Part shown: positions 62,733-64,000 of the stretch, piece after piece
Layout: each line of letters starts with the position of its first letter
Position numbering within the stretch: the first letter of the stretch is position 1
Assembly: GCA_964035545.1 (NCBI GenBank)
Contig: OZ037769.1
Location: forward strand, 14,688,633 to 14,752,632
Length of the DNA stretch: 64,000 bases
Direction: 5' to 3'
From: Bugula neritina
Taxonomy: Eukaryota > Bryozoa > Gymnolaemata > Cheilostomatida > Bugulidae
The notes under the pieces: generated by a model
The model's database searches: none
Told to the model about the DNA's origin: nothing
Seen by the model: only the letters and a program-made list of their open reading frames with translations
Translations under genes and position numbers: made by a program

Positions 62733-64000
62733 ATTTCGATCACTCTGATCAAGGGTACAGAGAGAAATGTGTGAGATTGATTAAATCTTTTGTATGTATA
62801 TTTATAAAATTGACCAATGAAATTTAATGTCTCAAAGGCTTTCTTTGCATGGCATAAGATTATTTCGCTTTACATGATTAGTTCTTCTTACAGTACATGA
62901 CAATAGTCTGTTCCAATATTTAAATTTATTGAACAAAGGCTACAGAGTTATTCTATTCATTAATTCTTTTTGTATCTTGTAGAATAATTTCAATACTTTT
63001 CCCATAATATATTATATAATAAGACAGTTCTATTTGTTTTATATAATATATTTTTGCTTTTATTCAATAAAACAGCTGTTGATAGCTTTTTTGTTTTCAT
63101 TTTGCAAACTGTAGGCTACATCTTGTGTAACAGCAGTGTTTATTTTTTTATATTTGGCAGCCCAAATAAAAACATAGTACGAATTCTATGTTATAATGGT
63201 GATGTGTTATATGCTGTTATACAAACTATCTGACGGATTGAAACAAAAGAAAGAAAGCTCCATATTTACGTAATGTATAAATTACTCAATTTTTAGATAT
63301 ATAAACTTTGCAGTAAAGAGTTACTTTTAATAACAGTTTACAACTTGAAAATCATTATTATGATCAATCAATAGAAATAATGACAAACTCTGTGAGCAGA
63401 TTCTCAATTTTTCAAGATAAAACCAATCAATTTAAAGAAAAAAACAGATCATGCGATATTGAATCTTATTATTAGCCAATACCAGATGTTGTCCTTTATA
63501 GACAAGGCAACAAAGCACTAGATTGTTTCTAACAGACTAATATTATGTGTTAATTAGAATAATTGATTCAATTTTAAACTGATTTAGTTAGAAATGCAGT
63601 CAATTTGACTATAATATACTTACAACTCCTATACTGCTCTCTATTCAGAACTTTGGATTTGTAGATCCGTGTAGCTCAAAAGAAGCAAGACAACTCTATG
63701 TGAAAACTTGTTGACTACCCTCACACAGTAGGACTATTATAAATGCACACAGGTGTGTTTGTATTCAAGTAGCATTTTTCAAGTGACGCAGCAAGTTATA
63801 AGAGCTTGTTTTATAATAGTGTTCACGCTATATATTGGCTCTATAGGCTATCATAAAATTTAGAAAATATTATTGTAGTTGTCATCTAGATGCTTGCTGG
63901 CAAACTTGTATAGTGCATTATTACATGAATCATGAGAATGAGACAACAACTCCTAACAATTACAATCACACTAAAAACTTGAGTTGGTTAAAAACTGCAT
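62733..64000. promoter_or_regulatory. Upstream region of collagen gene 2, with a likely 5' UTR exon
   Basis: Close paralog of 57627-59000. The conserved donor at 63624 suggests an untranslated first exon. No other gene seen up to the window end. Confidence 0.5.

Overview
The window is nuclear DNA of an invertebrate animal. It is AT-rich, has long perfect dinucleotide tracts, GT-AG introns from about 80 bp to 3 kb, and animal protein families: CLCA, P2X, C2H2 zinc fingers, Roc-COR, caspase and a short-chain collagen. Collagens of this last type are best known from sponges and also occur in some molluscs and other invertebrates. The species cannot be fixed from sequence alone. No bacterial or organellar gene organisation is seen. 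Exon models below were assembled by hand from splice sites, reading phase and family similarity; none was tested against transcripts.

Layout. 1-5.8 kb: 5' part of a CLCA-type gene on the minus strand (five exons, leaving the left edge). 6.9-13.4 kb: two tandem intronless P2X-like channel genes on the plus strand, each with its own TG tract and TATA box; a third unit has no gene. A solo LTR interrupts the first unit. 13.5-14.65 kb: three near-identical 266-bp blocks separated by (AT)n. Each carries on the minus strand a complete hammerhead ribozyme fold (CUGAUGA, stem II, GAAA, short stem III, GUC). 15-38 kb: four tandem C2H2 zinc-finger units, two intact, one cut short by a nonsense codon, one decayed. 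All have a 13-nt first coding exon and a tRNA-derived SINE at the same intron position. A 3.77-kb inverted-repeat transposon sits between the third and fourth.

40.3-50.1 kb: a 14-exon minus-strand gene whose exons join in phase to a 1383-residue protein: proline-rich head, leucine-rich repeats, Roc GTPase, COR, linker, caspase. This Roco-caspase fusion and the ribozyme repeats are the most notable items here. A hAT-like element with a nested MITE and two minisatellites lie in its introns. 51-53.5 kb: a probable LTR fragment and a 16-bp minisatellite. 54.7-64 kb: two tandem seven-exon collagen-like genes, minus strand, predicted membrane-anchored or secreted, with coiled coil, Gly-X-Y stretch and C-terminal cysteine domain.

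The common theme is recent local duplication. P2X, zinc-finger, LRR-exon, collagen and ribozyme repeats all exist as tandem copies, and the copies make it possible to date insertions (solo LTR, 3.77-kb element) and losses by comparison.
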